Shown here piece by piece: positions 1 through 10,913 of a DNA stretch of 64,000 bases. Source of the DNA: Drosophila miranda (lineage: Eukaryota; Arthropoda; Insecta; Diptera; Drosophilidae). The stretch covers positions 14,074,001 to 14,138,000 of the forward strand of contig NC_046677.1 in assembly GCF_003369915.1 (NCBI RefSeq), given 5' to 3'. A program made the position numbers and the translations under genes. The notes under the pieces are model-generated. The model did not search any database and was not told the origin of the DNA. It saw nothing but the letters and a program-made list of their open reading frames with translations. Each line of letters opens with the position of its first letter. The first letter of the stretch is position 1.

Positions 1-427
1 ACATTGAACATTTTCTACTTCTTATGAACCAATCAGATGATACACTATGAGCATTAGCTCTATTCTGGCACCAGTAGGAGGCGGCCTTGAAGACCCAGAA
101 TCTAGACCAATCTGTAATATACTGTATGTTCGTACGTACATATGTGCATATGTATATATGTATGTACTTAGCATTACTCTCACTCTCTGGAAACGTGCCG
201 AAAATCCGCGCACATATGTACGACGCAATAATACAGAATTCTGAAAATTCATTGAAAATAATTATCACCATCCACGGAACCCTCGCTGGGAGAGAACTAA
301 ATTGTATTCTAAAGCTGCAAAGCCTTCGGGCGCTTATCAGCAGCTTCCTAGGCAAATCGAACAGCCCATCGCTTCCACTTGAATATATGTATGTATAGTA
401 CATATGTACATATATTTTGTCCGATAC
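1..427. other. Left edge, no gene seen
   Basis: No convincing coding exon is visible. The stretch contains two AT-rich alternating purine/pyrimidine tracts of the ACATATGTATGTA kind, near 121-166 and 383-416. The short ORFs have no splice context and look like chance. If the CenG1A exon at 4963-5320 is the gene's first coding exon, this stretch is probably inside the CenG1A intron. Confidence 0.5.
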
Positions 428-461
428 TCAGTTCGTAATCGACATCCAAAGACTGAGGACG
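428..461 (+). promoter_or_regulatory. Inr + DPE core promoter of the nested secreted-protein gene
   Basis: TCAGTT at 428-433 matches the fly initiator, with the A at 430 as +1. GGACG at 457-461 falls exactly at +28 to +32 and matches the DPE consensus RGWYV. There is no TATA box at the usual -30 distance. The ATG of the downstream gene is 67 bases from +1. This is the classical TATA-less Inr/DPE arrangement; the transcription start itself is inferred. Confidence 0.55.
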
Positions 462-496
462 CAACTGCATCTAGAGTCTAGACCCAACACTGGAGA

Positions 497-1139
497 ATGC
501 TGCTCAAATATATCCCCATGCTGCTGCTGGCTCAGGTGAGTGCAGGCGATAGTCCCCCGCCCATCACCGACCTATCAATCTCTCTGGCAGCACGTGCTGG
601 CGGCACCCACATCTCGCGATCCGCCCTCTGGCAACGGGTCGGACGATCCGGTCCAAAGGCAACTGGAACAGGAGGCCCGCCAGGAGACAGTCCTTCTGCT
701 GAACGCCCTGTTCCGAGCACAGATCGCATACTTCACGGAGGTGAAGGCCAAGCTGAGTCCCCAGTCGAAGAGGGCCGGTGACATAGATCGTTACGTGTCG
801 CGCGTGAACGAGGCCATTGCGGAGAACGATCTGGACAAGAAGGATCAAATATGGCTCGATATCTTCGAGGAGGTAAGTGTGGGCTCTCGCTGGACTAAGA
901 CCTCTCACGGATTTCCCTCCAATTTAGTTCAGGAAATCCCCATTGCTGCTGAACCGACAGTCTGAAACGGGCCTCAGCGATGACGAATACAAGGCCTGCT
1001 CACGGACGGGAAACTGCAGGAGATCTCAAAGAGTTTCGTCTCCGATGTGGCGGCATATTTCTGGAAAATGGCCAAGCTCAGTGGCAGGGTCGTGGAGAAC
1101 CACATCGAGGGGCTATCGAGTGACACTAAACATAACTGA
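497..1139 (+). CDS. Small predicted secreted protein, three exons, one-base frameshift in exon 3
   Basis: Exon 1 (497-535) encodes a hydrophobic start, MLLKYIPMLLLAQ. It joins in phase 0 to exon 2 (591-872) across a 55-bp intron, so the protein begins with a typical signal peptide ending near VLAAPTS. Exon 2 is charged and probably helical, with no cysteine. Exon 3 starts at 928 after TTTAG. It reads cleanly to DDEYK (979-993), after which the frame breaks. One missing G near 993 would continue into LLTDGKLQEISKS and a C-terminus ending at TGA 1137-1139, 19 bases before an AATAAA. As written, the first frame instead runs on to 1326 in low-complexity sequence. The poly(A) signal supports the shorter frame as ancestral. 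I do not recognise the family. The gene appears nested in the CenG1A intron on the opposite strand. The shift may be an assembly indel or a real lesion. Confidence 0.6.
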
Positions 1140-1157
1140 ACACATAACTGAACCATC

Positions 1158-1163
1158 AATAAA
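1158..1163 (+). terminator. Poly(A) signal of the nested secreted-protein gene
   Basis: A canonical AATAAA lies 19 bases after the TGA at 1137-1139. Its position supports that stop codon, in the frame lying beyond the one-base shift, as the true end of the gene. Confidence 0.55.
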
Positions 1164-3185
1164 CCCAAATCTGCGACACTCGATTGGAATATCTCTCGTT
1201 TGCCGCGATAATCTCGTCCCATTATCCCATCTTTGGGATGATTCGATCTCCAGAGTGGAATTTTCAATTAGAGAGCGTAAACTTCACACTTTAACCGTTC
1301 TCCGCTGTCATTCAACACTTCTGTAGGTTGCCGTTTCTGTAGGTACAGTGCGTTCAATAACAATATAGCCTGACATATCTACAGCTTTTGCACAGTATAG
1401 AAATAGGCTTTAATTAACTTATAATGTGTGGCATGTCATTGAACAGTTTCGAAACGCAATATACTCGAACAATACAGTGCACGAGCATTGCAGGAGGAGG
1501 CAGAACCAGAACCCTCAAACGGAATGATAAATTTCTCCATAGCTGTCACGATTTCGTGAATCATTCGCCGGCGGGCAGGCGGGCAGGCGAGCAGAGCACC
1601 AAATTCGGGCACATTATGAGACTTAATTGCCTCGCCGCAAAATTCTTTCTCGAATTTGCATTTCTTTTGTTCAGCTTTTATTGAAAATCGCAACAAATTG
1701 TTGTGCAATTCCGAGCGACAAAAATAGCAAATGCCAGCAAAGTGCACGATACTATTTTAAATGCAATTTGTGTTAAAAATAAACGAGACTCGCGGATGGG
1801 AGAGTGGCAGAGTGGGAGTGGGGACGGGGGATTGGAGATAGGGGAGTGGGAATCGGACCTGGGGGGGCCTGAGGAGCCCGGGGCTATAGCGGCACAGCAG
1901 TCGTTGATATTTTTTCCCCCCAATCTCAATGGCATCTCCGTCCGTGTCACGCTATCGAGCGTATCGACGCACAACAGCGATTGTTCCACTTCCGAATGAC
2001 ACAGACAGAATGGCAGTGGCGGCGGACCATAATTCTTTTGACAATCCGCATGTCAATATTATTGTACAATTAAGAATAAATAAACAGCAGTTCCGAGAGC
2101 GAGTCCGCAGACCGATAAGAGGGGCCTGCCCGGCACTTGACGGAGATACGTATCATCGGAACTTCCCGCGACGATGGTCTGAGGCGGAGGAGGAGGCTGC
2201 CGCATTCTTTTAAAATACTTTTGCAGTTATTTTAAAGATAACAGCCCTAAAAAAAATATGCAATTATGAAGAGAGCCCACAAAGAAGCAAAACGACAGCC
2301 TCAAGAAAGAACTTTTGGCACAAGATAGCGAACGAACGAATGTATTGATAAGAAACACAGAAAATGTATCAATTTGATTAACTTTGATTGATATACGACA
2401 TCAATTCCATGCATTTAACCAGAAAAGAGCAAAGGAATCACAACTTCTGGAAGCTCAGGCCTAGCTCCTTACCCCACTCCTTACTCCTTATCTATCGGTA
2501 CTTTCATTCTCATTATAGAATTGGAATTACAGAATTATAGAAACGGCAGGCACACGCCTCAGTTGGTGATTGTGAAGAAGGTCTCTATGGGACTGGAATT
2601 ATTCTCAATTTAAAGTACACTTTTGAGGTTGATTCCATTTTACATCTAATATGTATGTATACGAGTATATTTACACTCCGATTTTTGTCACAGATCCATT
2701 CGAAAAATACCGAAGAGAATGCCCGAGAACGCCGAGCGATCCAAAACAACATATTTGCATGTCGTGTGCATGATTAAGCTTACTGATGTTCGTCTTAAGC
2801 TTCGCTGACAAGTGGTTTTGTTGTTCTGTTAGACTGCTTATCAAAGCCTAATGGGAAAAAGTAGCGCAAGAAGTACGATATTGCTGGATTCGAAGTTATC
2901 AAATATCGATATTGTTCCATTAGAAACACATTTATTCGATTATGGTTCCACAGGGGTGTGTCCGTTCACTTATGAGATATTATCTATAATATCTATAATA
3001 TCACTTATCTATATTACTACTGCTTACTATTTATTATTATTTATTTAATTGAGAACCATTCTTGACTGTAACATAGCTCTTATTAATAGTTAATATACCC
3101 ATTGTGGTCAAAGGGTAAATGTGCTGGTATTGTAATCCCAGCAAATAGTCGATGGGGCGCTAATTGCAATCGCTTTAATGGGAAA

Positions 3186-3215
3186 GCCGGGAGGCCGGGA
3201 GGCCGGGAGGCCGGA
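3186..3215. repeat. 8-bp minisatellite GCCGGGAG, about 3.75 copies
   Basis: Three perfect tandem copies of GCCGGGAG run from 3186 to 3209, followed by a partial fourth copy to 3215. The tract is GC-rich within AT-rich intronic sequence. Confidence 0.9.
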
Positions 3216-4513
3216 CACCGTTGCGGGCCATTTGAGATAAGAGAGGAAATTTGTTTTTTGACTACCGCCAGCGGCGCTTTAGTTGATTCTTGTGTTGTAT
3301 CTGTATCTATATCTGGGGCCCCCGACTATTACTTTTTTTATTCACAACAAAATAAACAAACAAAACAAATAAATATATGTGTGCATAGGTGGGTACGAGT
3401 ACATGCATACCCGGAGATACGCAAGTTATTTCTGTCCATAGAACTAGTAGGTATTGGGTATTAGGTATTGATGTGCTGATATCGTGCAAGCCATTGGGAG
3501 TTTAAAACCTGGTCTTTTTGTGGTTTATTAAAGCTTTGCTAATATGCAAATCGGTGTGACACATGGAGCCCCACGGACAACAGCCATTGATTCCATTCCG
3601 AAACGAATTCCATCAAACAAAAGAAGTTCCTCTTCGAGTTTTGTTCAGCTTTTACTTAAGTGCCTTCGACCTTCTCCCGTTATTGTTGGAGCCTATAAAT
3701 AAACAAGCATTTCGAACGGAAAATGCCAATAGTAGGTTTTGCTTTCAGGCCACAAAACAGGCCAAAACGTAGAAAGGCCATGCGATAATTGTACCGACTG
3801 TTAGATGCCCATTCCTCAGCTCACAACATACATATGGTATATGTATGTAGATGTAGATATATTGAAACATTTCATTCGTATCCGATTTGGATAAAATATC
3901 GCTTGTCCGTCACCCATCGATGAACGGACGAAGCATACCCCTGTGCTAATGCCCGAGAGTATCGAGGGTATCGCGGGTATCGAAGGCATCATTCATCATT
4001 CTGTCCCATTCCCGATTCTCGATTCCCGCAACGACAAACGAATTAGAATCGACAATAAGAAAGTCGCGTGCAAAACTGTCTATTGGATTTGTCTCCTCTC
4101 GTGTTTCCCACATACATATTTATGTATGTATGCAATGTACATATGTATCTGGTTTGCACGATAAGAGCGCGGACAGAAAAGCCATGTTCTACAGTCAACA
4201 ACAGCAACAGCAACAAAAACAAAAACAAGGGCAGGAGGCAGGAGACGGCCTCTGACGATTTTGTTTACATTTTCGGGGAGCCGCGAGAGATTTTCTAATA
4301 AACCATTTTAGAACCGGTTTTTGGTTTTCGGTTTTCGTTTGTGAGCGGATTCGGATTCGGTTTTTGGATGTTGCTGCTGCTGCTGCTGCGAGAGGAGGAA
4401 GACGAAGAAGAAGAAGGTAGCATTGAGCATCAAATTTCATGCCCCGCACATTGAGGTGGCTCTGAATCTGAATCTGAAGCTGAAGCTGTGACTGTGGCAG
4501 GGGCACGGAACAC

Positions 4514-4550
4514 GACACACACACAGACACAGACACAGACACAGAGACAC
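4514..4550. repeat. CA/CAGA microsatellite
   Basis: A pure ACACAC run passes into repeated ACAGAC units. Its reverse strand creates a spurious Ser-Val ORF. Confidence 0.9.
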
Positions 4551-4962
4551 ATTGGAAATTGGGCAGAAAAGCTTGTTTTAAACAAATAGCGAAGCTCTTT
4601 CTTTTTGGAAACGACAACGACAACACTTTCAATAGCCCTCTTATATTCCCGTCCGTCTGTTCCGCTGTTCCCGCTTCAATGGACATTTTGGCAACAATCA
4701 GAAGGGGGTTGGCACTGGTTGCTTCATAGATTTTCGGTCAGAGATTAGCATAAAGCACTCCAAACAAAGGCAACCACAAGTCCAGTCCATAACAAATAAC
4801 AATGGAGGCAGCCAGAAGAGGTGTGGAACATGTTTAATCAAGAGATTTCCATCTACTCTAAAGGAATCTATCCCAGGAAGGGTCTTGACCCATACCCACA
4901 TTATGCGCACATTATGCGCGAAATGCAGGAAAATTTAATTCAATGGTGGGACTTGGACTCAC

Positions 4963-5320
4963 CTTCAATGCAGACCACATGGTCCCGAATGGATTGGGCT
5001 ATCTGGGCATCGGATAGGGGCAGCAAATCGATCAGATCGTATATGGCATAGATCGATGGGTGGACGCTCTCAAAGCGCTGGATCTCCTGGCGTATGGCTA
5101 AGGAGTTGCTTATCAGCGGCTGCGGGGGCTGGGGGGCTACCAGCATTGAGGAGGACGATGAGGAGGAGGCCGATCGATCCCCTAGTAGCTGGGTGGTTGT
5201 GGGCGTCTGATTATGATGACGCTGCTGCTGCTGGGGCTGGGGCTGGGGCTGCGTCAAATGATGGCTCTGGAGCTGAAGCTGGTGCGGATGCGACAACGAG
5301 TGCGGATGGTAGTTACTCAT
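4963..5320 (-). CDS. CenG1A: Centaurin gamma 1A (AGAP-type Arf GAP), N-terminal coding exon only
   Basis: The exon begins with ATG at 5320 and ends at a donor, CATTGAAG|GTGAGT, at 4963/4962. It encodes 119 residues. The first 75 or so are low complexity, rich in His, Gln and Ser. The last 40 carry the block [20 protein letters not shown] followed by a segment ending in [10 protein letters not shown]. This block matches the start of animal AGAP1-3 proteins, just ahead of their Ras-like GTPase domain. The GTPase, PH, ArfGAP and ankyrin parts are not in the window and must lie to the left. The family acts on Arf GTPases at endosomal and Golgi membranes and binds phosphoinositides. The gene shares a 567-bp divergent promoter region with mRpS23. 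The very long following intron holds at least one nested gene. Confidence 0.85.
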
Positions 5321-5887
5321 TGCGGAGGCGTCAAAATCGAGAATTAGCCAACGTTTTTAATTAACTTAAATTGCGTCCGATCGAGCAGGGTAAATGTAAA
5401 CTAAACACATACACACGCAAACGCACACGAACACGCACACGGCATACGACACTCAAACGATGGCACAATTTTCCTGAACCGCGACGCGCAACAACATTTT
5501 CCAAAAACACAATCAAACGACGGCACGACGACGATATGGGGTGGCTCCACAGCACGCACTGTCAATTGGGATAGTGGTCAGACGAATATCTGTAGGACAA
5601 TTCCGGAGTCAACTCAATTCAATAGATCGATTTTTACACCTGCACAAACAATCAAAACACAGCAAAAATTACGGTAGTTCACGACGGAGCAGCGCAGCAG
5701 CGTTTTTCTCTGCTGGAATCTGCGGCAAGTGTGACCGTACCGGAGTAACGGAAAATGGGCTCACTACTTGTTTCGCTGCCAATTCGATACCAGCCGGCAA
5801 TTCGATACCAGTATCGATACCTGCGTACAAGAATCTGCGTGTCGTAATATTTAATATTAATATTAAAACAAACAACTACACGTTATT
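5321..5887. promoter_or_regulatory. Divergent promoter region between CenG1A and mRpS23
   Basis: The 567 bp between the two start codons contain an exact DRE, TATCGATA, at 5812-5819, with further TTCGATACC copies just upstream. An AGTGTGACCG at 5728-5737 is the minus-strand form of Ohler Motif 1 (CGGTCACACT). DRE and Motif 1 are the usual elements of constitutive, TATA-less fly promoters, fitting the housekeeping role of mRpS23. Which element serves which gene cannot be read from the sequence. Confidence 0.6.
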
Positions 5888-6584
5888 ATGGCGCAAAGCA
5901 GGCTCGAGAAAATCGGAACCATCTTTACTAGGTAAGCGGCGGCCCGCAATGCCCCGACCACACTGATAACACTTGTTTTTTTTTTGTTTTAAAGAGTTCA
6001 GGGTCTGCTGCGTGGGGGTGCAATGAAAACGGAGGATAAACCCATCTGGTATGACGTCTACGCCGCCTTTCCACCTAAGGCAGAGCCCCGATACGACAGG
6101 CCTGCTCCCGAGGTGCCGGTACGCAACATATTCTATGCCGAGGATGTAGTCAGAGCGTATGTTCCACACTGTTGGCCATTGCCCAGACCAGAAATAATTT
6201 GTCTATTTGTCCGTGCACAGGAAGCTCCACAAGCAGAACAGACCCAATGAAACGATATCCCTGTTCGACAACAAACGGAGCACGCAGTCGCAGCAGTTTA
6301 TGCAGATCTACGAAAACCTAAAGTCGCAGGGAGCCCTCGATGAGCAGAGAATATACGAGACGGCATTGGACTTGTTGGCGGAGCAGCGGCAGCAGTCCCG
6401 GCTGGACGCCACCTCGGAGGAGCCTGCTGTGGCAGGCGTCGAGCTTGACGTGGAGACGAAAAGCCAGCTAATGAGCGACTTCATGGAGGCTGGCGGGCAG
6501 CAAACCAAGTCCTCAAGCCCGCCCAAGGAACGGAAAAAGGACAGCGGCGTGGGCATAAACATAGACAGCTTGTTCAAGGATTAG
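5888..6584 (+). CDS. mRpS23: Mitochondrial ribosomal protein S23
   Basis: There are three exons: 5888-5931, 5995-6156 and 6221-6584. All have GT-AG borders and phases that join without a break, giving 189 residues. The N-terminus, MAQSRLEKIGTIFTRVQG, matches the start of metazoan mS23. It is followed by the conserved block KPIWYDVYAAFPPKAEPRYD and, in exon 3, by a Gln-rich helical segment. mS23 is a component of the small subunit of the mitochondrial ribosome. Length agrees with the fly protein. The stop lies 51 bp from the stop of the convergent RpII33, so the 3' UTRs very likely overlap. DRE and Motif 1 sequences upstream suggest constitutive expression. Confidence 0.93.
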
Positions 6585-6635
6585 TCGAAATGGTTTATAA
6601 ACTAAGAATATATATATTTGTTGTTTGTATACATT

Positions 6636-7710
<1,075 letters not shown>

Positions 7711-7819
7711 TTGAATTCGTCAGTATATTTACGGTATATTTTTTAAATGATATGGTATATTTCGGTATATTTCTGAGGGTCGGACGGTATATTTTAACGA
7801 TAAATCCGCGGTCACACTG
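7711..7819 (+). promoter_or_regulatory. Motif 6 array + Motif 1 promoter cassette, copy A (gatC-PolG2)
   Basis: The cassette starts TTGAATTCGTC and contains five GTATATTT-type words, all in the same orientation. It then has CTGAGGGTCGGACGG and ends with CGGTCACACTG at 7809-7819, an exact Ohler Motif 1. The gatC ATG follows 30 bases later. A copy with the same order and the same length lies upstream of Sec71 at 59596-59704 on the minus strand, and a partial copy at 62198-62281. Motif 1 and Motif 6 together define a known class of fly housekeeping promoters. Confidence 0.75.
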
Positions 7820-7848
7820 ATTCCGGCATCCATTGATGTTTTTCCGAA

Positions 7849-8295
7849 ATGTTGCGTGTTTTTAGTAGACGTTTCTATTGCAAAATTGCAGCCAAAACGA
7901 ATTTTAAGCCGGCCAAATTGGACTTCAAGGACCTACGGCACGCTACAAAGGTGCCACAAACGCCGGTGGACACAGTCTTTCCAGAGACAACCGCCAACAG
8001 AGTGGAGATTGATACAAAAACCATTCAATTGCTGGAGCGCCTCTCCCTGGTGGATCTGGATAGCGAACAGGCATTTGCCACGCTCAACAGTAGCATCCAG
8101 TTTGCGGACAAGATAGCTCACATCAATACGGAGAACGTTCGGCCGCTGTACACCGTGCTCGAGAACCAGCAGCTCCAGTTACGCAACGACGAGGTGAAGG
8201 AGGGTGACTGCCGCGTGGAGCTGCTGAGAAACGCCAAGGTGACGGACGAGGATTACTACGTCTCGCCGCCTGGCAATATTCCGCTGGAACAATGA
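7849..8295 (+). CDS. gatC: Mitochondrial Glu-tRNA(Gln) amidotransferase subunit C, first cistron of a dicistronic mRNA
   Basis: This is an uninterrupted 148-residue ORF. The first 20 residues are basic and contain no acid (MLRVFSRRFYCKIAAK), a mitochondrial targeting sequence. From about residue 50 the GatC domain is clear: VEIDTKTIQLLERLSLVD, then a helix with FADKIAHINTENV, then VRPLYTVLENQQ and the terminal YYVSPPGNIPLEQ. GatC holds the GatA-GatB complex that converts Glu-tRNA(Gln) to Gln-tRNA(Gln) in mitochondria. The TGA stop (8293-8295) overlaps the ATG of PolG2 (8292-8294) as ATGA. There is no room for a separate promoter, so both proteins are probably made from one mRNA, as is known for this pair in D. 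melanogaster. Confidence 0.93.
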   Translation: MLRVFSRRFYCKIAAKTNFKPAKLDFKDLRHATKVPQTPVDTVFPETTANRVEIDTKTIQLLERLSLVDLDSEQAFATLNSSIQFADKIAHINTENVRPLYTVLENQQLQLRNDEVKEGDCRVELLRNAKVTDEDYYVSPPGNIPLEQ

Positions 8296-9443
8296 GTCGT
8301 CTGAGTCGCTGCTTCAGGTGTTTGGAATCCGCTGGCTTCTTCCGCGTCCTAGACGACAGCCACGTCGAACTCCTTTCGCACGGGCACGCCTATGCCGATC
8401 TGCTGAAACAACAGTGGCTAAGTCTGCGGCCCCTGTCTGCCCATCTGGGCACCAGCCATTCCACTGAAGCCGTTTCCTCGACGCACCTCCAGCGTTTTTC
8501 ATTTTCCCGCACCGAACTATTCCGTTCCCACTTCCAGCAGCTGGTTCAAGAGCATCCCCGAAAGGCAAAATGTCCCACACTCCTGAAGCATCTGTGCACT
8601 TCCTACTCCTGCCAACCCAATCCTTTCCTTAGGCACAAGGCTCCTGTTACGCATTTGATTACCGACTTTTTGGTGGAGCCCTATCGCGCCCTGGAGCACT
8701 TCTATAATATGCAGCGCGAGAGCAAGATTTGGTGGATGAGGTACTCCTCGAACCCCAGTCGCTACCGAATCGTTCCCCACGAACTGCCGGAGGAGGCGGA
8801 TGCCAAAGACTGCCAAGGAATCGACATTATATCCAGCTACGGCAAAGAGGGTAGAGTGGCAGTGGAGCAACTGAGCCTGGTGATGCTTCACGGCGATGAT
8901 TTCCGACTGCCCGATGCGAGGACGGACCAGTCCCTGCTGCCGGCTGTCATACGATCCGTAATTGAACTGGAAACAGCCACCTGCGGTAAGCACTTGGAAT
9001 TCTCCATAAAATTTCTTTAAATGGATCGTTAATATTCCGCTCGGACAGCTCTTCTTCTGGATGGCTGTGACCATGGGCGCGAGACGCAATCCCTACTGCT
9101 GAATAGGGTGCTGGCACCCTATCAGTGTGGAATCGCCTGCCTGGAGGTCGATCCAGCCCAGGCGGGAGACTTGCGCGACCTTTGCCTTCACATAAAAGAC
9201 GTCCTCCAGAGGGCAGGGCTGCGCCTGTGCCAGGGAGTGGGATATGCCCTAACTAAGGATGCTTCCCAATTGACGGAACATGTAGACGAATCAGATATGC
9301 TGGGTGTGCCTTATACGCTGCTCTTGAGCGAGCAAACTCTGCAAAACGGACTGCTGCAGCTGCGCAGCCGGGACACCAGGCTGGCGGAGACCATACACAT
9401 AAGCGATGTACCCGACTATTTATTGAATATATTTAAACACTGA
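8292..9443 (+). CDS. PolG2: Mitochondrial DNA polymerase gamma accessory subunit, second cistron
   Basis: Exon 1 (8292-8985) joins exon 2 (9049-9443) in phase 1 over a 63-bp intron, giving 362 residues, the length of the fly 35/41-kDa accessory subunit. The protein is related to class IIa aminoacyl-tRNA synthetases. The C-terminal anticodon-binding-like domain starts around ALLLDGCDHG and runs through CLHIKDVLQRAGLRLCQG to the end. It is the processivity partner of the catalytic subunit encoded by tamas about 4 kb downstream. Translation must begin at an ATG overlapping the gatC stop, implying leaky scanning or reinitiation. The stop is only 12 bp from that of convergent Orc5, so 3' UTRs overlap. 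Confidence 0.93.
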
Positions 9444-9455
9444 GAATCGAACCCC

Positions 9456-10913
9456 CTACATGAAATCGCAAAGATATTGGCGCACGTTGAAGCCGACCAC
9501 CTTGCCGATGTGGAGCACAAACTCGAGGCCTACCGTGCACTGGAGCCGGGCCGAGCCGTCCATGATGTTCTGTTCGCCGGAGACAAAGCTGAGCAGCTTG
9601 AGGTGCACCAATGTGGAAATCTGGGACAGCAGGTTGCAGGTGAGGCCCACTTTCTCCTCAAGAATGGCGTAGAAGATGGCCAGCAAGCGATCTATGGTGA
9701 AGGATTTGGGTCCCAGGGTCGTGGACATCTTTTCCGTAGTCTGGAAAAAAGTTTATTGGACCGTTAAGAAAACACTGAGAAGGGCATAGATGGGTGTGGA
9801 TGAACGAACCTTGGCTCTGGCATTCACCGTCTGCATTCTCTTGCGCTGCTTTCCATGATGCTTGACGAACAGTCGCTTGTCCTGGTTGGCGGAGTTGTGG
9901 CTGGCCAGGAAGGCGGCAATAAGCAGATATTTGGCGTAGTAGGGCAACTCGAGCGACTGCGCCAGCTTGCGAACGCTTTGATCCTCGATGGGTGCCGATC
10001 CCTTCTGCTCTTCCGGAGGCTTTTCTGTTCGCATGTATATCTGGGTGAGCGCGGATCTCAAGGGTCCGGCAATGTGTCTCCACAGCCGGGAGACATCTGT
10101 AGACTCCACCGTTCCATCTAACACAGGCTCTAAGTAAATGGAGAAACATTTCCTGGCCGTCAACTGCAGCTCGGGCACGTCTCGGCAAGCCTTGTAGAAG
10201 ACGCTGAGGAAGAGATTTAGGTAGTTGCTGTAAAAGTCCTCGGTGAGGGCCGCTTTGCAGATCGCGAGGCGCTGGACATCCTTTGAAAATTGCTCAAGGA
10301 GGTGCCCTCGCACCTGGAAAAAGTCCGAGCCGAGAATACGCTGGGTCTCTGCCTTGTTGTACTGGGCCAAATGGAGGCTGATAACTTCAGTCAGACCCGT
10401 TTTGTTATAAAACTTTTCGAAGGGAATCTGGGACAGGAGAATCACACAGAGATTGAGGCTGGTCAGCTGCTGCAGTCGCAGCAGAACGGGTAGAACGTTT
10501 GCATCCATGTCTCGCAAGCGCTCAGCGTTGTCCACGGCTATCAAGAAGCTCTGGGATCTCCCTCCCTGGTCATGCCAACGACGCAGCTGCTCCACAAACT
10601 CCAGCATGTTGTCGGCGCGAACGGATTCCTCTGTGCACTGACGCGGAGCTAGTGTATCCAGCATATTCTCCAGCATTATTTTTGTGGTATAGCACTCGAT
10701 GGCATTTAGTTGGGCAATGCGAACTCCTTGCTGCCTGCTGCACTCTCGGAGGAATGTTCTGGTCAGGGCTGTTTTCCCCGTCCCACTGTGACCGAACAGA
10801 TAGAGGGCGGATGGATAGTCTTCCCGGGAGTCGCCAATCAGCTCGCCCAGTGTTTTGATTGCTCCCTCCCGGCAGGGAAACAGCGGCTCCAACGCAGCGC
10901 AGATATTTTCCAT
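9456..10913 (-). CDS. Orc5: Origin recognition complex subunit 5
   Basis: The two exons are 9810-10913 and 9456-9740, joined in phase 0, giving 462 residues against about 460 in the fly protein. The ATG at 10913 was chosen because the protein then begins MENICAALEPLFPCRE, as in known Orc5. The open frame extends 59 codons further upstream, but that part is AT-rich and unlike the family. Walker A GHSGTGKT is at residues 41-48. A Walker-B-like stretch, FLIAVDNAE, follows about 90 residues later, and the winged-helix region is at the C-terminus. Orc5 is an ATP-binding AAA+ subunit of the complex that marks replication origins. The gene is convergent with PolG2 and divergent from Arpc1. Confidence 0.95.

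Larger units (their letters stand above)
1164..4962 (-). other. Probable CenG1A intron sequence
   Basis: A splice donor ends the CenG1A coding exon at 4963, and no further CenG1A exon is visible down to position 1. This stretch is therefore best read as intron. It contains AT-rich and microsatellite tracts, a G-rich stretch near 1796-1880 and short runs of GAA or CTG triplets near 4371-4420. The ORFs here, including one made of alternating S and V residues over the CA repeat, are low-complexity artefacts. I see no RNA gene. Confidence 0.5.

Noticed and set aside
4195-4686. 163-codon minus-strand ORF with SVSVSV and Cys-rich runs
   Set aside because: It is produced by CA, CTG and GTT simple repeats; no splice sites, no domain.
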